Below are positions 60,400-64,000 of a stretch of 64,000 nucleotides of DNA, piece by piece. A program made the translations under genes and the position numbers. This DNA is from Paenibacillus ginsengarvi (lineage in GTDB: Bacteria > Bacillota > Bacilli > Paenibacillales > NBRC-103111), in assembly GCF_003626695.1 (NCBI RefSeq), contig NZ_RBAH01000009.1, forward strand, positions 186,001-250,000, written 5' to 3'. A model generated the notes under the pieces. It ran no database searches. It was not told the DNA's origin and saw nothing but the letters and a program-made list of their open reading frames with translations. Numbering within the stretch: position 1 is the first letter of the stretch; each line of letters opens with the position of its first letter.

Positions 60400-62673
60400 A
60401 TGACGAAGGAGAGGAAGGATAACGGCGATCACAAGCAACAACCGATCAGCAGAAGGAAGCTGCTGACGTCCATCGGTGTCGCGGGAGCTGCGGCGGTACT
60501 TGGGGCTGCGGCGATAACGGTCAATCAAAGGGCGAATCATGGCGTTACGGCGGATGGGAAAAAGGGGAGCGCCCTAGGGGACGGGCTCGGCGTTGTTACA
60601 ACGATAGAAGGGCTTAAAGCGATACCTTCGCCTAATCCTGCGCACGTTTATTATGTCACGGACCGCGGCAAGGAAGGACATTTCCGCTATGATCCCGATG
60701 ACCTTCTATCCAGGGATAATACGGGAACGGCCGTCGCAGCCGCATCGGGAGCGCGGTTCAAGCGGGTTATGGAAACCGAGTATACGAGCGTAACGTGGTT
60801 CGGCGCCCAAGGAGATGGGAAATCCGACGACTTCGCCGCCATTCAAAGTGCGATCGACGCCGTTTCGGCAGCGGGCGGCGGTACGGTTTTTTTCCCAGCT
60901 GGCACGTATATCGTATCTCCTTCCTTGAACAAGTGGATCAGGCTGAGAAACAAGGTGAATGTGCTGGGCGAAGGAGCAAGCTCCGTCATTAAAGTGAGGG
61001 ACAACGCCGGCGACTACTTTGCGATCTTCTACGGCAGCACCTCCGAACCGCTGCGCGACGTACGTATCAGCAATCTGAAGTTCGACCAAAATCCGCAAAA
61101 CAATGCGACGTGCAACATCGATCTCGAACGGAAGGACACGAGCTATTATTACCAGTTTTGCATCATCTCCTACCGGTACGATAACGTTGTGGTCGACAAC
61201 GTGCAATTTGATCCGACATGCGGCGTGAACTCGATTTCGCTCAACAGCGATACGGGCTCGATGGCGGCGGTTACGAATTGTTATTTCAACTTCGTGATGG
61301 CCAAAGGCAGCGGCACCTACGACAACTCCGCGGTTTATTTGAACGGCCGCAATCATCTGGTGGCAAACAATGTATTCTTCGCGGCTCCCGGACAGAAAGC
61401 AAGAGGAGCGATCGAGACGCACCTGGGCCAAAGCGTCGTTGCAAACAACGTCGTCGACGGTTACTACACCGGCGTTAATCTGCAGGCGGGCAGCGGCGAG
61501 GGCGACCGATGCGATATGACGATCACCGGCAATACGATCAGTAACGCCAACCAGGGCATCCAGATCGGTCCGTACAAAACGTTTCCGGTGCAAAACGTGA
61601 CGATCACCGGCAATTCGATCAGTTTGGCGAACACGCTGCATAAACGGTACTTGACGACTGGCATCACGAATGCCGGATGGACGAACGATCCGACGTTTTT
61701 CGAGAACATCACCGTAACCGGGAATACGATCGTCTTTCAGGAAGAGCCCGAGTATCGCAGCGAGATGCCAAGTACCGCATGCGGGATCGGCTTTACGCAC
61801 AATTCGGATCTGCATAACGTCGTGATCGGCGGCAATACAATCGTCAATCCGCCGATGACCGGCATTCATATCGGCAGCCTGCAGAAGGAACGGGCCGTAA
61901 CGAATGTGCAGATCGTCGATAACATCATCGTCAATCCAGGTCATTATCCGTCGCCTTCGGAATCGCTTCGCGCCGGCATCCTTCTCCGTTCGGACGTGAC
62001 CGGCGTCCGGATCGCCGGCAATCTGATCTCGGACCGGTACGACGCCGCCCGAGGCGTTCACTCGATTCGCGCAAGCGATGCCGACGGTACGTTCGCAGAT
62101 GTCGAGGTAACCGGCAATCTGGTGCAGGTCAAGCAGGGAGGGCTGTGGATGCTGCTTAGTTCGTCGATACGAACGGACGAGGAGCAGAGCCGGACGAAGT
62201 ACATCCCCCGCTTTCCGCCGGCCGAGGGCACGTTCGGCAAAGGCGACATCGTATGGGTGACCGGCGAGGGCGGCGAAGACGGAAAGCTGCCGGCGGGTTA
62301 TAAAGTGACGGCGGCGGGTACGGCCGGCAAGTTAAGCGGCGTACAGGCAACCTTCGCTGCGGACACGTTCGTGCTGAGCGTAAACGACGCTTCGTCGCTG
62401 CGAACGGGACAGTGGATACGAACCGCTGCGGGCAACCAGATCCGTCAAATCGTGCGAATATCCGGCCAGGACGTTCGAGTAGCCGAAGCGCTGACCGCCG
62501 CAGCCTCCGAGCCTAGTCCGGTTACGTTTGTAGCCCCGCAGTGGAAGCCGTTCGGGCGGCTGGGCAGCCTCGGAGCGCTGGGCGATACGAGCGGCGCCAC
62601 CCTGTCCGAGCTTGAGGGGGAGGTGAACCGGCTCAAGGAGGCGCTGCGCGAGTACGGCATCGTGAGCCGATAA
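60400..62673 (+). CDS. Tat-exported right-handed parallel beta-helix protein (pectate-lyase superfamily)
   Basis: A 757-residue protein. The N-terminus carries SRRKLLTSIGVAGAAAVLG, a twin-arginine-type signal, so it is probably exported folded. A beta-helix starts with VTWFGAQGDGKSDDFAAIQS (about 132-151) and GGGTVFFPAGTYIVSP, typical of pectate lyase 3/GH28-like proteins. Many repeats of the type VTITGNTISN continue to about 580. A distinct C-terminal beta domain (about 610-720) and a short coiled coil (LSELEGEVNRLKEAL) end it. ATG 60400 has AAGGAG seven bases upstream; ATG 60385 has none. Confidence 0.8.
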   Translation: MTKERKDNGDHKQQPISRRKLLTSIGVAGAAAVLGAAAITVNQRANHGVTADGKKGSALGDGLGVVTTIEGLKAIPSPNPAHVYYVTDRGKEGHFRYDPDDLLSRDNTGTAVAAASGARFKRVMETEYTSVTWFGAQGDGKSDDFAAIQSAIDAVSAAGGGTVFFPAGTYIVSPSLNKWIRLRNKVNVLGEGASSVIKVRDNAGDYFAIFYGSTSEPLRDVRISNLKFDQNPQNNATCNIDLERKDTSYYYQFCIISYRYDNVVVDNVQFDPTCGVNSISLNSDTGSMAAVTNCYFNFVMAKGSGTYDNSAVYLNGRNHLVANNVFFAAPGQKARGAIETHLGQSVVANNVVDGYYTGVNLQAGSGEGDRCDMTITGNTISNANQGIQIGPYKTFPVQNVTITGNSISLANTLHKRYLTTGITNAGWTNDPTFFENITVTGNTIVFQEEPEYRSEMPSTACGIGFTHNSDLHNVVIGGNTIVNPPMTGIHIGSLQKERAVTNVQIVDNIIVNPGHYPSPSESLRAGILLRSDVTGVRIAGNLISDRYDAARGVHSIRASDADGTFADVEVTGNLVQVKQGGLWMLLSSSIRTDEEQSRTKYIPRFPPAEGTFGKGDIVWVTGEGGEDGKLPAGYKVTAAGTAGKLSGVQATFAADTFVLSVNDASSLRTGQWIRTAAGNQIRQIVRISGQDVRVAEALTAAASEPSPVTFVAPQWKPFGRLGSLGALGDTSGATLSELEGEVNRLKEALREYGIVSR

Positions 62674-62743
62674 CGGCCTGCGTGGTAAGTCCGGTATCGT
62701 TTTTCAACTTTTTATTCATTCACATTCAAGGGGGAAAAGCAAA

Positions 62744-64000
62744 ATGTTTAAAAAACGCACTGCGACTGTGCTCTCGCTATCGCTGCTGGCTGCCGTAACG
62801 GCAGGCTGCGGGGCGAAAGCAAACGACGGGGAAGGGAACGGAGCGGCTGCGGCCAAGCCGAGCGAGCCGGTCGAAATCGTATTTTACTCCTCGAACGGAG
62901 ATCCGACGGAAAGCTTCGATTACCGGTTCGGCAATTCCATTCGCAAGAAGTTTCCGAACTACACGATCAAATATATTCAAAGCGCCAAGGGCAGCACGAT
63001 GCCGGAGCTGCTGACGGCCGGTACGAAGTTCGACATCTTTTTCATCTCGACGGGCAATTACGAATCGATGATGTTCGAGAACGGACTGGAGATCGATATG
63101 GACGAGCTGGTGAAGAAGCATAAGGTTGATCTCAGCAAGCTGGAGCCGACGGTCGTCGAAGGCATCCGCCAGTCTTCGGGCGGCAAGCTGACCGGCATCC
63201 CGATTCATACGAACAATATGGTGCTGTACTTCAACAAAACGCTGTTTGACAAATTCGGCGTATCGTATCCGAAGGACGGCATGACGTGGGATCAGATGCT
63301 GGACATCGCCAAGAAAATGACGCGCAATGAGGGCGGGACGCAATATTTCGGCTTTACGACGTCGCCGAACCATATTATGCGGATGAATCCGTATTCGATT
63401 CCGAACATTGATCTGAAGACGCAAACGCCGACGATAGCTTCTAACGACAAATGGAAATCGTTCTTCCAAAACGTGTTCCTCGATCCTTTCACCGATGCCG
63501 GATACAAACAGTATTTGGATAAAGCGAATAAAGTGCCGGATATCAACTCATTCCTGAAAGACCAGAACGTCGCCATGTACGCCTATTTGTCCAGTCTCGT
63601 GTATGTCCTGCCGGACGACCTTCAGAAGGTGAATTGGGATATGGTGTCGCTGCCGACCTTCAAGGACCTGCCCGGCGTGGGTTCGCAGTCGTATCCGTTT
63701 TACTTCGGCATTACGAAGCTAAGCAAGCATCCGGACGAATCGATGGAAGTGCTGAAATATATGCTGTCGGACGACTTCCAGATGGAGCTGTCCCGCAAAG
63801 GGATCATGCCCGTCGTCAAAAACGAAGCGGTGCAAAACGCGCTCGGCCAAGATTCGCCGTTCAAAGATAAAAACTTCAAATCGGTGTTCTTCAACAAATT
63901 CGCGCCGATTCCGGCGAAAGCTCCGTACGATGCGAATATCGTCACCAACTATGCGAAATACGCGGATCAGGTTATCAAGCAAAAGCTCGATATCAATACG
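62744..64000 (+). CDS. Extracellular solute-binding lipoprotein (3' end outside window)
   Basis: At least 419 residues, open to the window edge. The signal peptide ends in lipobox VTAGC (C22). Family 1 features include VEIVFYSSNGDPTESF, LTGIPIHTNNMVLYFNKTLF, YPKDGMTWDQMLDIAKKMTR and ISDD-like MLSDDFQMELSRKGIMP. It closely resembles the binding protein at 53213. It follows the beta-helix gene by 70 nt, in the same direction, and may start a transporter operon beyond the window. GGGGG lies eight bases before ATG. Confidence 0.9.
   Translation, partial: MFKKRTATVLSLSLLAAVTAGCGAKANDGEGNGAAAAKPSEPVEIVFYSSNGDPTESFDYRFGNSIRKKFPNYTIKYIQSAKGSTMPELLTAGTKFDIFFISTGNYESMMFENGLEIDMDELVKKHKVDLSKLEPTVVEGIRQSSGGKLTGIPIHTNNMVLYFNKTLFDKFGVSYPKDGMTWDQMLDIAKKMTRNEGGTQYFGFTTSPNHIMRMNPYSIPNIDLKTQTPTIASNDKWKSFFQNVFLDPFTDAGYKQYLDKANKVPDINSFLKDQNVAMYAYLSSLVYVLPDDLQKVNWDMVSLPTFKDLPGVGSQSYPFYFGITKLSKHPDESMEVLKYMLSDDFQMELSRKGIMPVVKNEAVQNALGQDSPFKDKNFKSVFFNKFAPIPAKAPYDANIVTNYAKYADQVIKQKLDINT

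Noticed and set aside
1..64000. CRISPR arrays, prophage, transposons, rRNA or tRNA genes
   Set aside because: No regularly spaced long direct repeats, no transposase, integrase or phage structural proteins, and no rRNA or tRNA sequence were recognised. A tRNAscan or Infernal run would be needed to exclude a single tRNA or small RNA.

Overview
The window looks like a chromosomal segment of a Paenibacillaceae bacterium (Paenibacillus or Cohnella type). Reasons: strong Shine-Dalgarno (SD) sequences with frequent TTG/GTG starts, Firmicute-type SigA, YpdA (bacillithiol biology), YpsA and HAAS/PadR proteins, SLH and FIMAH surface domains, a ydaO-type c-di-AMP riboswitch, and many secreted glycan-active proteins with orphan lipoprotein solute-binding proteins. 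No rRNA, tRNA, CRISPR array, transposase or phage gene was recognised.

Region 1 (1-11.4 kb) is mostly housekeeping and stress: a SigA-like sigma factor lacking region 1.1, Mn-dependent pyrophosphatase, a Gfo/Idh-type oxidoreductase, an FHA-winged-helix regulator next to a MurA whose catalytic Cys is replaced by Asp, YpdA, an AviRa-like 23S rRNA methyltransferase, a Zur-like Fur protein, and a copper-type divergon (CopD and a PCYCGC lipoprotein versus CopC).

Region 2 (11.4-24.6 kb) holds an amino-sugar/glycan catabolic operon (AraC regulator diverging from GH20 hexosaminidase, unknown TIM-barrel protein, M20 amidohydrolase, RidA, SDR). After it come a nucleotidyltransferase, an interspersed hairpin repeat, a CstR-like repressor, a PadR-HAAS pair, a second glycosidase-like protein, a chromate transporter and NagA.

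Region 3 (24.6-34.3 kb) holds two Dabb proteins, an SLH surface protein, and an unusual five-gene array: an ECF sigma factor fused to a BtrH/papain-like domain that seems to lack the catalytic Cys, two stand-alone homologues that keep a Cys, a GyrI-like protein and a small membrane protein. It ends with a beta-lactamase-fold hydrolase and a c-di-AMP riboswitch that appears to control only a 55-residue protein.

Region 4 (34.4-46.3 kb) holds YpsA, a TVP38 membrane protein, a PIN/antitoxin-like pair, DUF6509, a SNF2 helicase, an orphan solute-binding lipoprotein, a large GH20-like glycosidase, a DUF6612 lipoprotein and an orphan ModA.

Region 5 (46.4-64 kb) is a polysaccharide-degradation island: a 2008-residue secreted heparinase II/III-family lyase, a solute-binding protein, a second lyase-core paralogue without signal peptide, DinB, VOC and MerR-TipAS genes, a Tat-type parallel beta-helix protein, and a further solute-binding protein running off the window. 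A 184-bp repeat with four GGAA-N7-TTCC hairpins in identical phase occurs both here and in region 2.
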